NCBI GenBank assembly: GCA_050942925.1
Contig: JBMNOF010000008.1
Location: 1 to 49,786, forward strand
Reading direction: 5' to 3'
DNA length: 49,786 bases
DNA from: Spyradocola sp050942925
GTDB taxonomy: Bacteria; Bacillota; Clostridia; Christensenellales; UBA1750
In this document: positions 42,850 to 49,786 of the stretch, in pieces
Numbering within the stretch: the first letter of the stretch is position 1
Layout: each line of letters starts with the position of its first letter
Translations under genes and position numbers: made by a program
Notes under the pieces: model-generated
What the model was told of the DNA's origin: nothing
The model's database searches: none
Seen by the model: only the letters and a program-made list of their open reading frames with translations

Positions 42850-43251
42850 ATGAAAAGCATCAAGCCCGGGCGCGGTCCCTCCATGATGCGCGGCTTTACC
42901 TCGCTGATCTCCGCCGGCTTTGGCGTGATTTGGACGCTGCTGGCCGCAAGCATGGGCGCACCGCCCCTCTTTTGCCTCTTTGGCGTTCTGTTCATCGCGC
43001 TGGGCATCGGCCAAGCCATCTACCAGTTTAAGAACGCCAGACAGAAAAACCGCTATTCCTCCTTTGACATCACGGACGAAAACGAGGAGCCGGACCCGTT
43101 CAACGAGCGCTTCCACTCCTCTTCCGAGGCCGCTGCCCAGGAGGAGGACTACGATCCCAACGGCGGGACGAACTTTTGCCCCTATTGCGGAGAAAAAACC
43201 GGCCCGGAATACGCCTTCTGCCCGAACTGCGGCCGCAAACTGCCCAGCTAA
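42850..43251 (+). CDS. Small membrane protein with C-terminal zinc ribbon
   Basis: A 133-residue protein: short basic N-terminus, two membrane helices (about 14-35 and 38-58), a charged acidic linker (about 70-105) and a zinc ribbon CPYCG...CPNCG at the end. GGGAGG precedes the ATG. This layout is frequent among uncharacterised Firmicute membrane proteins. It has no operon partner: the downstream kinase gene has its own promoter. Function unknown. Confidence 0.75.
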   Translation: MKSIKPGRGPSMMRGFTSLISAGFGVIWTLLAASMGAPPLFCLFGVLFIALGIGQAIYQFKNARQKNRYSSFDITDENEEPDPFNERFHSSSEAAAQEEDYDPNGGTNFCPYCGEKTGPEYAFCPNCGRKLPS

Positions 43252-43299
43252 GGTTTGGCTGGCTCTAGGGATGCGCGCGCAAAATTCACAGACCCGCAA

Positions 43300-43328
43300 T
43301 TGACAAGCCCGAATCCGAACCGTATACT
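43300..43328 (+). promoter_or_regulatory. Promoter of the lipid kinase-DUF3842 operon
   Basis: A perfect TTGACA (43300-43305), 17 bases, TATACT (43323-43328), about 45 bases before the start codon. One of the strongest promoters in the window. Confidence 0.8.
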
Positions 43329-43372
43329 CATTAGAAGTAAAACTGTTTTTTGTCGGATTTTGAGGTGTTTTC

Positions 43373-44260
43373 ATGGATAGCGGAAAGGTTCTGCTCATCA
43401 TCAATCCTGCGGCCGGGCATCGGGCGGCGCGGCGGGCGCTCTATCCCCTCGTGCAGCGCCTGTGCGCAGGCGGGCAGATGGCGACCGTCTACGCCACTTC
43501 CGCGCCCGGACAGGCGCGCGGCGTCGCGGAGTCCCGGGGTGGGGAGTTTTCGCGGGTCATCTGCTGCGGGGGAGATGGCACGCTCAACGAGGTGCTGGAT
43601 GGTCTCCTGCGCGCCGGCGTTCGCGTGCCCGTCGGATACGTGCCCACCGGCACGACAAACGACCTTGCGCACGCGCTGCGCCTGCCCACAAAGCTTTCCC
43701 GCGCCATCGATTTGGCGGTGATGGGTCCAGCGCGCGACCACGATGTGGGCCGCTTTTCGGATGGACACCTCTTTGACTATGTGGCGTCTTTCGGCGCCTT
43801 CGTGCAAACGGCCTATGCCACGCCGCAAAGCCTGAAAAATGCGCTGGGACGCGCTGCGTACTTTGTCTGCGGCTTGCCGGAGGTCTTTGCGCTGCGTCCC
43901 CGGCGCCTGACCCTCCTTGCGGACGGCCGGCGTCTCGAGGGGGATTTCTACTTTGGCAGCATCTCCAACAGCACGCGCATTGCTGGACTGCTCGACCTGA
44001 ACCGCGCGGGCGTGGCGTTTGACGATGGAAAGCTCGAGCTGCTCCTCATTCGCCGCCCGCCCACACCGCATGCCCTCCGCAGCCTCCGCCGCGGTTCGTT
44101 TGACGAGCGCTTCTTCGTCTTTCTGCGCGCATCCGAGATCGAGATGCACTTCACCGCCCCGACGGAATGGACAGTGGACGGCGAGTGCGCTGGCCGGATG
44201 ACGGAGATCCAGGTGCGCTGCCTGCCCCGCGCCGTTCAGCTGGTCGCTCCCGCCGGCTGA
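43373..44260 (+). CDS. Diacylglycerol/lipid kinase family protein (DagK/YegS-like)
   Basis: ATP-dependent lipid kinase of 295 residues. The N-terminal catalytic domain has LLIINPAAGHRAARRA, the nucleotide motif CGGDGTLNEVLDGLL (about 64-78) and VPTGTTNDLAHAL. The C-terminal beta-sandwich ends VDGECAG, the conserved acidic tail. It acts at the inner membrane face, perhaps returning diacylglycerol to phosphatidic acid or phosphorylating undecaprenol. GAGGTG precedes the ATG. It is followed after 43 bases by the DUF3842 gene in the same operon. Confidence 0.9.
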   Translation: MDSGKVLLIINPAAGHRAARRALYPLVQRLCAGGQMATVYATSAPGQARGVAESRGGEFSRVICCGGDGTLNEVLDGLLRAGVRVPVGYVPTGTTNDLAHALRLPTKLSRAIDLAVMGPARDHDVGRFSDGHLFDYVASFGAFVQTAYATPQSLKNALGRAAYFVCGLPEVFALRPRRLTLLADGRRLEGDFYFGSISNSTRIAGLLDLNRAGVAFDDGKLELLLIRRPPTPHALRSLRRGSFDERFFVFLRASEIEMHFTAPTEWTVDGECAGRMTEIQVRCLPRAVQLVAPAG

Positions 44261-44303
44261 GCGAATTGCAAGCCGCCCGTGTCGGCGGGAAAGGAGAAAC
44301 AAC

Positions 44304-44714
44304 ATGCTTCAGGTCCTCGTCATCGACGGGCAGGGCGGCGGCATCGGCCGCCAGCTCGTGCAGGCCATTCACTCCGCCTGCCCGCAGGCCTTTATCACCG
44401 CCGTCGGAACCAACGCCACGGCAACCTCCGCCATGCTTCGGGCAGGGGCGAACAATGCTGCCACTGGCGAAAACGCCGTGGTCGTAGGGTGCCGCCGCGC
44501 CGACGTCATCGCCGGCCCGATCGGCATCGTCATCGCAGACGCGCTTCTGGGGGAAATCACCCCGGCCATGGCCGTAGCCATTGGGTCCAGCCGCGCCAAG
44601 CGCGTGCTCGTGCCCGTCAACCACTGCGACAACCTCATTGTGGGCGTTGCAGACATGCCGCTGGCCCAACTCGCCCAAGAGGCTGCCCAGCGCGTTGCCG
44701 AACTCGCCGAATAG
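44304..44714 (+). CDS. DUF3842 family protein
   Basis: A 136-residue cytoplasmic protein beginning MLQVLVIDGQGGGIGRQL, a Gly-rich loop like a nucleotide-binding turn, followed by AVGTNATATSAMLRAGANNAATGENAVV and GPIGIVIADALLGEITPAMA. This pattern matches DUF3842 as I remember it; no function is known. A role as a small nucleotide or metabolite sensor is a guess. GGAAAGGAG precedes the ATG. Second gene of the lipid-kinase operon, ended by a terminator six bases after its stop. Confidence 0.8.
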   Translation: MLQVLVIDGQGGGIGRQLVQAIHSACPQAFITAVGTNATATSAMLRAGANNAATGENAVVVGCRRADVIAGPIGIVIADALLGEITPAMAVAIGSSRAKRVLVPVNHCDNLIVGVADMPLAQLAQEAAQRVAELAE

Positions 44715-44719
44715 CTCTA

Positions 44720-44747
44720 CGCTTCGCCGCATGGCGAAGCGTTTTTT
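44720..44747 (+). terminator. Terminator after the DUF3842 gene
   Basis: A 9-bp stem CGCTTCGCC/GGCGAAGCG with loop GCAT and six T. Confidence 0.92.
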
Positions 44748-44769
44748 CGCCTCTTCTTCCACCTTTTTC

Positions 44770-44798
44770 TTGACTTTGCCCCCTTGCGCGCGCATACT
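44770..44798 (+). promoter_or_regulatory. Promoter of the ThuA-SDR-SDR-TetR operon
   Basis: TTGACT (44770-44775), 17 bases, CATACT (44793-44798). The 10-bp palindrome TGCGCGCGCA (44785-44794) fills the end of the spacer and might be a regulator site, although such GC-rich words also arise by chance. Confidence 0.6.
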
Positions 44799-44841
44799 GA
44801 AGAAAATCCAACAAAAAAACAACTGGGAGGTTCACAGAACT

Positions 44842-45465
44842 ATGAAGCGAGCACTGCTGATGGGCGACTATGCGTATCACACTTGGCACGGTCTTGCCGG
44901 TGTGGACGACCAGATTTGCGAAATCTTGTCGGAGTATACGATCGAAATTTGTACGGATTACGCGCACCTCACAGGGGAACGCCTCCAGGCGTTCGACTTC
45001 GTTCTCGACTACATCGACGGGTGGAACCGCTGCGGAAACTGCGACGCCGCAGGCGCCTTGCTCGCCTATGTGGCGCAGGGCGGTGCGCTGCTCAGCCTGC
45101 ACAACGGCATCATCAAGCGGTCCAGCCCGGAGCTGGAACAGATGGTGGGCGGCGCCTTTACCGGGCACCCGCAGCATGAAGTCCTGACCTATGCGGTCAA
45201 AACAGCGCACCCCGTCTCGCAGGGACTGGAGAGCTTTTCCATGGACGAAGAGCCCTATCAGTTCCGCCTCGATCCGCTGGCCAATTTGACCATGCTCCTG
45301 GAATACACCTACCACGGCCAACCCTATCCGGCCGCTTGGTTGCGCACCTTTGGCAAGGGCAAGGTTCTCTACCTCTCGCCTGGGCACAATGCCGCCTCCT
45401 TCCAAAACGAGGGCTTCCGCGCGCTCCTTCTGCGCGGCGCCGCCTGGTGCGCCGGGGAGCTGTAA
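44842..45465 (+). CDS. ThuA-domain protein (class I glutamine amidotransferase-like fold)
   Basis: A 207-residue protein with the ThuA layout: N-terminal ALLMGDYAYHTWHG, then DFVLDYIDGW, GGALLSLHNGIIKRSSPELEQMVGGAFTGHP in the centre and GKGKVLYLSPGHNAASFQNEGFRALLLRGAAWCAG at the end. ThuA proteins occur in sugar (trehalose and related) catabolism and lack the amidotransferase Cys; the reaction is not established. Start at ATG 44842 after GGGAGG. First gene of a four-gene operon with two SDR proteins and a TetR-type regulator. Confidence 0.85.
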   Translation: MKRALLMGDYAYHTWHGLAGVDDQICEILSEYTIEICTDYAHLTGERLQAFDFVLDYIDGWNRCGNCDAAGALLAYVAQGGALLSLHNGIIKRSSPELEQMVGGAFTGHPQHEVLTYAVKTAHPVSQGLESFSMDEEPYQFRLDPLANLTMLLEYTYHGQPYPAAWLRTFGKGKVLYLSPGHNAASFQNEGFRALLLRGAAWCAGEL

Positions 45466-45485
45466 GCGAAAGGGGGGCACACGCC

Positions 45486-46217
45486 ATGCAGACCGTTTTG
45501 ATCACGGGGGCGGACCGCGGGCTTGGCCTCGCGCTCGCCCGCGAATACCTCGCCTTGGGCTATACCGTGTTTGCGGGACGCTTTTTGCCGGAGTACGCGC
45601 TGCTGGAGGACCTCCGGGACTCGTTCCCCGGCCGTCTCTTCCCCATTCCTCTGGACGTTTCCGATCGGGAGAGCATCCTTCGCGCCCGCACGGAGGTGGA
45701 ACGCCACACCGACCACCTGGACGCGTTCGTCTCTGACGCCGCCTACATGGGCGGTCCGGAGAATTCCCGCATTCGTGGACCGGAGAAAATCGATCCGGAG
45801 CTGCTGTGCAAATCCGTGCGCGTCAATGCGCTGGGCGCGCTGCAATGCGTGGACGTCTTTCTTCCGCTCTTGGACCGCGGCCAGGAGAAGCGGCTGTGCT
45901 TCATTTCCTCGGAAGTCTCTTCCGTCGCCCTCATGCAGCGGGACGGCGATTTTCGCTACTGCATGAGCAAGACTGCGCTCAACGTCGCGGTGCGGATGCT
46001 GCACAACACGCTCTATCCGCGCGGCTACTCCTTCCGGCTCTATCAGCCGGGATGGATGCGCCGGCAGAATCCGGACGGCTCCCTCCTGACGCGAGATGCC
46101 CGGCAGATCGATCCGGACTTCTCCGCCGCGCGCGCCATGCCCGTGTTTACCGGCCATCGTCCGGACGAGGGCCGGCTGGAGCTGGTGGACTACCTAGGCA
46201 GCATCTGGCCATTCTGA
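45486..46217 (+). CDS. Short-chain dehydrogenase/reductase (SDR), complete
   Basis: NAD(P)-dependent oxidoreductase of 243 residues. The cofactor motif TGADRGLGLAL near residue 7, LDVSD, the Ser in CFISSEVSS and the catalytic YCMSK (Tyr-x3-Lys) are all present. The substrate is unknown; the ThuA neighbour suggests a sugar or polyol. The ATG at 45486 follows a GGGGGG ribosome site 20 bases after the ThuA gene. The following gene is a shorter, diverged copy. Confidence 0.9.
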   Translation: MQTVLITGADRGLGLALAREYLALGYTVFAGRFLPEYALLEDLRDSFPGRLFPIPLDVSDRESILRARTEVERHTDHLDAFVSDAAYMGGPENSRIRGPEKIDPELLCKSVRVNALGALQCVDVFLPLLDRGQEKRLCFISSEVSSVALMQRDGDFRYCMSKTALNVAVRMLHNTLYPRGYSFRLYQPGWMRRQNPDGSLLTRDARQIDPDFSAARAMPVFTGHRPDEGRLELVDYLGSIWPF

Positions 46218-46234
46218 GGGGAGGAGGAGCCTGC

Positions 46235-46828
46235 ATGATCGTCTACATGACCAGCCTAAACTCGGACTTTGCGCGGGAAATCCGCGCGAAATTCCTCGCG
46301 GAGGGGCACAGCGTATCCGTCGGAGAGGACCTCGCCGCGCTGCCTGCCATCGACCTGTTTCTCGCCACGGAGGATGTGCACCTCCCGGGCGACGACTTCA
46401 CGGTTCTGGACGGCGTGGACCCGGAGGTCGTGATGCGCGCCGTGGAGGAAAACCTCTGCGCGCCCATCCTCGCCCTGGAATCTTCGCTCCCTGCCCTGGA
46501 CCGAGGGCGGGAAAAGCGCGTCTGCTTTGTCACGAGCGGCGCCTATGCTTCGGTCAACTGGAACGAGCAGACGCGCGGATACGGGTACGCCATGTCCAAA
46601 GCCGCCCTTTCCCAGGCGGCCAAAATCTGCTATAATCGGTTGTATCCGGAAGGTTACACTTTCCGCATGTTCGACCCGCTCCCGGAAACCGTGGCGCCTT
46701 CGCTTGCTGCGAGCGCCGCCTACGATCTCTTCACGCGCTCCCGCGCCTATGACCCGGACACCCGCAGCCGCACGGACGAGGCCCGCTTCGTGCTTCGCGA
46801 CGCGCTGGGCCGCGAGTGGCCCTGGTGA
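46235..46828 (+). CDS. Degenerate SDR paralogue lacking the cofactor-binding glycine motif
   Basis: A 197-residue protein clearly related to the SDR just upstream: LPALDRGREKRVCFVTSG aligns with LPLLDRGQEKRLCFISSE, and GYAMSKAALSQAAKICYNRLYPEGYTFRMF with the neighbour's YCMSK region. The N-terminus, MIVYMTSLNSDFAREIRAKF, has lost the TGxxxGxG loop, and about 45 residues are missing overall. The Tyr-x3-Lys pair remains. It may be a non-catalytic partner of the first SDR or a decaying duplicate; an intact frame and strong ribosome site (GGGGAGGAGG) favour a functional protein. Confidence 0.8.
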   Translation: MIVYMTSLNSDFAREIRAKFLAEGHSVSVGEDLAALPAIDLFLATEDVHLPGDDFTVLDGVDPEVVMRAVEENLCAPILALESSLPALDRGREKRVCFVTSGAYASVNWNEQTRGYGYAMSKAALSQAAKICYNRLYPEGYTFRMFDPLPETVAPSLAASAAYDLFTRSRAYDPDTRSRTDEARFVLRDALGREWPW

Positions 46829-46862
46829 GATCTTCCCCTTTCCACGACCGGAGGTACCGTCC

Positions 46863-47393
46863 ATGCCCGATTCTTCCATCACGAAAAAGGCGCTTGCCGA
46901 CGCCCTAAAACAGCTCATGTCGGAAAAACCCCTGCAGAAAATCAGCGTGGGGGATATTTGCGAGCGCTGCAACATGAATCGCAAGAGTTTCTATTATCAC
47001 TTTAAGGACAAGTACGATCTGGTCAACTGGATATTCTACACGGAGTTCGCCGAGCAGTTCCTGGGCGCCGACCAAATCGAGCCCGCCTGCTTTCTGGAAA
47101 AGATCTGCGAGTACTTTTACCGGAACCGCGCCTTCTACGTTGCCGCCCTCGAGCAGGAAGGCCAGAACAGTTTTTCCGAATACTTTGCCGACGTCATGCG
47201 TCCGCTGCTCTCCCTGCACTACACGGACGTCCTGGAGGAGGACGACGCGCACGACTTCATCCTCACTTTTTACACCGACGCGCTGTTGACGGCCTTGAAG
47301 CGTTGGCTGCGCGAGGGCACCATGCCCCCCCAGCGCTTTGTCGAGCTCGTTCGCCGCGCAAATGCCTGCCGTCCAACCAGTTCCTGCGGATAA
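46863..47393 (+). CDS. TetR-family transcriptional regulator (DhaS-like)
   Basis: A 176-residue regulator with an N-terminal helix-turn-helix (KISVGDICERCNMNRKSFYYHFKDKYDLVNWIF, residues about 26-58) and a C-terminal ligand domain of the kind seen in DhaS, the dihydroxyacetone-responsive activator. It is the last gene of the ThuA-SDR-SDR operon, 34 bases after the second SDR, so it probably controls that operon. ATG 46863 follows GGAGG at 8-9 nt. The stop overlaps the terminator stem. Confidence 0.88.
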   Translation: MPDSSITKKALADALKQLMSEKPLQKISVGDICERCNMNRKSFYYHFKDKYDLVNWIFYTEFAEQFLGADQIEPACFLEKICEYFYRNRAFYVAALEQEGQNSFSEYFADVMRPLLSLHYTDVLEEDDAHDFILTFYTDALLTALKRWLREGTMPPQRFVELVRRANACRPTSSCG

Positions 47394-47439
47394 AGCGAGA
47401 GGACGGACAACCAAGGTTGTCCGTCCTCTCGCTTTCTTT
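47392..47439. terminator. Terminator after the TetR gene
   Basis: A 21-bp perfect stem (47392-47412 with 47415-47435) around AA, followed by CTTTT. One arm starts inside the TetR stop codon. Confidence 0.9.
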
Positions 47440-47462
47440 TCAAGGGAAATGGGCCGATTCTC

Positions 47463-47485
47463 AAAAAACAGACCGGCGGTCGGTT
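47463..47485 (-). terminator. Probable terminator after the XRE gene
   Basis: Minus strand: AACCGACC pairs with GGTCTGTT across GCC (one mismatch), followed by six T. Confidence 0.5.
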
Positions 47486-47498
47486 CTTGGAATCGGGC

Positions 47499-47885
47499 TT
47501 AATTTTTCTTTTCGGTTGCGGTGATGCGCGTCCAGAACAAGCCGGTCGCCATGTCGCAGATGCGGCGCTTGTCCGCGTCGCTGACCACGACGCCGCCCAC
47601 GGTGATGGTGTGCGCGCTCATGAACTCGGAAAGCTCATAGGAGTCCTTTTCCTTGTATTCCTTCGCGGTGAGGCGCTCGTCTGTGCGGCACAGCAGGTAA
47701 TCCACCGACACGCCGAAGTATTCCGAGAGCTGGAGAAGCAGCTCGAGCGTGGGCTCGCGCAGATTGCGCTCGTAGGACCCAATGGCGCTGGAGGAGAGAT
47801 TGTACAGATCCCCCAACTCCCTTTGCTGCATCCCGCGCTCCTTGCGCAGCTCGCGCAAGCGATCTCCAAACGTGCCCCCAGCCAT
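47499..47885 (-). CDS. XRE-family helix-turn-helix regulator
   Basis: A 128-residue DNA-binding protein. Residues 6-62 form a Cro/C1-type HTH (FGDRLRELRKERGMQQRELGDLYNLSSSAIGSYERNLREPTLELLLQLSEYFGVSVDYLL split over five helices), followed by a 65-residue C-terminal part without a recognised domain. Start at ATG 47885, 6 nt after GAGGTG. It is transcribed alone from an extended -10 promoter. The leader contains a 9-bp hairpin. The target genes are unknown; autoregulation is common in the family. Confidence 0.9.
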   Translation of the reverse strand: MAGGTFGDRLRELRKERGMQQRELGDLYNLSSSAIGSYERNLREPTLELLLQLSEYFGVSVDYLLCRTDERLTAKEYKEKDSYELSEFMSAHTITVGGVVVSDADKRRICDMATGLFWTRITATEKKN

Positions 47886-47911
47886 ACGCACACCTCAAAC
47901 CCCGTAGTATC

Positions 47912-47933
47912 CGGCCCTCCACCAGGAGGGCCG
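47912..47933 (-). promoter_or_regulatory. Leader hairpin/dyad upstream of the XRE gene
   Basis: A perfect 9-bp inverted repeat CGGCCCTCC/GGAGGGCCG with a 4-base centre, about 10 bases into the expected transcript. No T-run follows. It could be an RNA hairpin or an operator dyad for the XRE protein. Confidence 0.45.
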
Positions 47934-47948
47934 AACCATTGTGGAGTC

Positions 47949-47978
47949 ATTATACCACATTTTCCACAGCTTCGACAA
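47949..47978 (-). promoter_or_regulatory. Promoter of the XRE gene
   Basis: Minus strand: TTGTCG (47973-47978), 18 bases, TGG-TATAAT (47949-47954), perfect extended -10. Confidence 0.75.
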
Positions 47979-47997
47979 CAGCGGCGCGGGGATTTTG

Positions 47998-48411
47998 TCA
48001 AAAACGCGGCAGCGGATTTCCGGAGATCTCCTCTTGCAGGTCGTGCGCCTCCGCCTCCCATCCGGCATCCGTCCTCTGGATGCGGAACTGCAGGGGCGCC
48101 TTTGCCTCGAGCGCCCACTTTGCCAGGTAGGGAAGCGCCGGGTGCAGCCCCGGCGCCGAGCCGGCAAGGACCTCCGCGACGGGGCGCACCCGGGCCGCGT
48201 TCCCGCCCCGGAGAACGTAGAGATAGGCGTCCTCGTCCCCAAGGGTTCCGACGCCGGCAAAACTCGCCCCCTCCGGCAGCAGCTCCTGCGGCATGCAGAG
48301 CGGCGGCAGCTCCTTCACCGGGAGGAAGTCCAGGCCGTCCTCCCCGCGTTCCACCGCGATGCCCCGCTTCGTCACCTGTACGAGCAGCAATCGGCAGCCC
48401 GACACGCGCAT
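47998..48411 (-). CDS. Hypothetical protein downstream of the aldo/keto reductase
   Basis: A 137-residue soluble protein beginning MRVSGCRLLLVQVTKRGIAV, with alternating hydrophobic segments that suggest mostly beta structure, and no motif I recognise. Its ATG at 48411 follows AAAGGGGG closely, 13 bases after the aldo/keto reductase stop, so it is likely the second gene of that operon. The stop lies 20 bases from the -35 box of the XRE promoter, and no hairpin terminator is visible. Confidence 0.65.
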   Translation of the reverse strand: MRVSGCRLLLVQVTKRGIAVERGEDGLDFLPVKELPPLCMPQELLPEGASFAGVGTLGDEDAYLYVLRGGNAARVRPVAEVLAGSAPGLHPALPYLAKWALEAKAPLQFRIQRTDAGWEAEAHDLQEEISGNPLPRF

Positions 48412-48424
48412 TCCCCCTTTGCTC

Positions 48425-49558
48425 TTAGTCCAGGTCCGCCGTCACGCCCTTGAGCATGTCGATGATCTGGATGTGCTGCGGGCAGACGGCCATGCACGCG
48501 CCGCACTCCACGCAGTTCTTCGGGGACTTTCCCGCGTCCTCCAGCTTCTTGTAGTCCGCGTTGCCCTTGTGTAGACCGCCGTAGAGGGAGGCGTTGTTCC
48601 ACGCGGAGAAAGCGCCGGGGATGTCCACGCCCTGCGGGCAGGGCATGCAGTAGGCGCAGCCGGTGCAGCCGACCTTGGTGCGGCTGCGGTACGCCTCGCG
48701 CACGCTGTCGATGAGGGCGAGCTCCTTCTCGCTCATGCAGTTCGGCTCCACCGCGTCGAAGATGCGCAGGTTGTCGCGCACCTGTTCCACGCTCGTGCAG
48801 CCGGAAAGGACCGTGGCCACCTGCGGGTGATTGCACAGCCAGCGGAACGCCCATTCCACGGGCGAGCGCTTGACGGGATAGGCGTCATAGAGCGCCTGGA
48901 CGTTGTCCGGCGCGACGGCCAGACGTCCGCCCAGAAGCCCCTCCATGATGACCACGGGAATGCCCTTGCTCCCCGCAAGCTCCAGCCCCTTGGTGCCCGC
49001 CTGGTTTTCGATGTCCATAAAGTTGTACTGAATCTGCACCATGTCCCAATCGTAGTCGTTGAGAATGGTCTCAAACGTCTTGTAGTCGTCATGGAAGGAG
49101 AAGCAGGCAAAGCGAATCTTTCCCTCCGCCTTTAGGCGATCCAGGAACGAACAAACGCCCAGGGCCTTGATCTTTGGCCAGCGCTCCGCATTGAGGGCGT
49201 GGACGAGGTAGAAGTCAATGTGGTCGGTCTGCAGCCTTTCCAGTTCTTCGTCAAAGAAGCGCTGCATGTCCTCTTCCTTTTCCACCATCCAGGTCGGAAG
49301 CTTCGTTGCGACGGTCACCTTCTCGCGGTAGCCATCCTGAAGCGCCTTGCCCAGCACCACCTCGGACTGCTGGCCGAGATAGACATAGGCCGTGTCCAAA
49401 TACGTCACGCCGCCATCGATTGCCGTGCGGATGATGCGAATGGCATTCTCTTCGTCGACGACCTTCTTGCCGTCCTTTTCCACCATGGGGAAGCGCATGC
49501 AGCCCAGCCCAAAAGCCGAACCCTGTATGCCCAATTTGCCAAAGTTGCGCATTTTCAT
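48425..49558 (-). CDS. Aldo/keto reductase with C-terminal ferredoxin-like 4Fe-4S domain
   Basis: A 377-residue NAD(P)H-linked oxidoreductase. The TIM-barrel part has the Asp/Tyr pair in YLDTAYVYLG, the Lys in VATKLP and the His in DFYLVHAL. The last 90 residues carry CTGCAYCMPCPQGVDIP and CVECGACMAVCP, a pair of cysteine sets for one or two [4Fe-4S] clusters, as in the YcsN-like anaerobe subfamily. It may take electrons from ferredoxin. Start at ATG 49558 after AAGGAGG. It is followed by a small hypothetical gene and divergently faces an SDR gene. Confidence 0.93.
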   Translation of the reverse strand: MKMRNFGKLGIQGSAFGLGCMRFPMVEKDGKKVVDEENAIRIIRTAIDGGVTYLDTAYVYLGQQSEVVLGKALQDGYREKVTVATKLPTWMVEKEEDMQRFFDEELERLQTDHIDFYLVHALNAERWPKIKALGVCSFLDRLKAEGKIRFACFSFHDDYKTFETILNDYDWDMVQIQYNFMDIENQAGTKGLELAGSKGIPVVIMEGLLGGRLAVAPDNVQALYDAYPVKRSPVEWAFRWLCNHPQVATVLSGCTSVEQVRDNLRIFDAVEPNCMSEKELALIDSVREAYRSRTKVGCTGCAYCMPCPQGVDIPGAFSAWNNASLYGGLHKGNADYKKLEDAGKSPKNCVECGACMAVCPQHIQIIDMLKGVTADLD

Positions 49559-49598
49559 GTTCTGTGTCCTCCTTTGCGGTCTTTCTGTCAACAAGCAT

Positions 49599-49627
49599 AG
49601 TATAATGGTTTTTCCGCCTCTATGCAA
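49599..49627 (-). promoter_or_regulatory. Promoter of the aldo/keto reductase gene
   Basis: Minus strand: TTGCAT (49622-49627), 17 bases, TATACT (49599-49604). Good -10, weak -35. Confidence 0.5.
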
Positions 49628-49654
49628 TCGTTTTTCTTGGCGAAATTGCGCGCC

Positions 49655-49683
49655 TTGCCCCGACGCAAAAATTGTTGTATACT
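49655..49683 (+). promoter_or_regulatory. Promoter of the SDR gene at the window edge
   Basis: TTGCCC (49655-49660), 17 bases, TATACT (49678-49683), about 29 bases before the ATG. Divergent from the aldo/keto reductase promoter. Confidence 0.55.
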
Positions 49684-49711
49684 CATACAGAAAAGGAGGT
49701 CGAACGGACCT

Positions 49712-49786
49712 ATGAAATGCAAGGATCAAGTTGCGCTGGTGACCGGCGCAGCATCCGGCATCGGCGGCCGCGCAGCGGTTCGCCTG
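49712..49786 (+). CDS. Short-chain dehydrogenase/reductase, 5' end only
   Basis: Only the first 25 codons are present; the gene runs off the window. The start reads MKCKDQVALVTGAASGIGG, the classical SDR cofactor loop TGxxxGIG. AAGGAGG lies upstream of the ATG. The substrate cannot be guessed from this fragment. Confidence 0.85.
   Translation, partial: MKCKDQVALVTGAASGIGGRAAVRL

Noticed and set aside
44785..44794. TGCGCGCGCA as a TetR operator
   Set aside because: Only 10 bp and made of GC repeats that are common in this genome, so I mention it with the promoter but do not list it as an operator.

Overview
The window looks like a stretch of chromosome from a GC-rich, endospore-lineage Firmicute (Clostridia). 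The evidence is a spoIIE gene, a Gram-positive division and cell-wall (dcw) cluster with a two-PASTA penicillin-binding protein, a MurE carrying the meso-DAP motif DNPR, a DUF3842 protein, and strong Shine-Dalgarno sites before nearly every gene. I cannot name a species. I saw no rRNA, tRNA, insertion sequence, prophage or CRISPR array. Coding density is high and the DNA reads as ordinary chromosome.

Positions 1-17100 (all minus strand) hold the dcw cluster in the order mraZ-rsmH-ftsL-ftsI-murE-mraY-murD-ftsW-murA-divIB-ftsA-ftsZ. It is preceded by MraZ-type 10-bp GTGG repeats and followed by a terminator. murF and murG, normally inside this cluster, are absent. Directly after ftsZ lies a separately promoted BlaI-type repressor and M56 membrane peptidase pair, with a clear operator over the promoter and a non-penicillin-binding sensor region.

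Positions 17300-26500 hold a metallophosphoesterase and an acidic zinc-ribbon protein, a methyltransferase with a structured leader of about 200 nt, a cyclophilin, a GH4 glycosidase whose promoter carries direct repeats spaced two helical turns apart, spoIIE, a radical SAM enzyme and an O-acetylhomoserine sulfhydrylase.

Positions 26600-38500 hold a split ThrE-type exporter pair, a flavodoxin-fold reductase, two tiny co-transcribed genes of unknown function, uvrB-uvrA, rubrerythrin and a heterodimeric ABC exporter pair.

Positions 38400-49786 hold a uroporphyrinogen-decarboxylase-like protein, a MATE efflux pump, a fucose/arabinose isomerase-like protein, a membrane zinc-ribbon protein, a lipid kinase with DUF3842, and a ThuA-SDR-SDR-TetR operon. 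They end with an XRE regulator, an iron-sulfur aldo/keto reductase with a small partner, and the start of another SDR gene cut by the window edge.

Most gene starts were set by Shine-Dalgarno spacing, and several are GTG or TTG. I found no wholly new system. The best leads are the BlaI/M56 module attached to the division cluster, the two-hairpin leader before the methyltransferase, the AraC-type repeats at the GH4 gene whose core recurs before the sugar-isomerase gene, and the tandem SDR pair in which one copy has lost its dinucleotide-binding motif.
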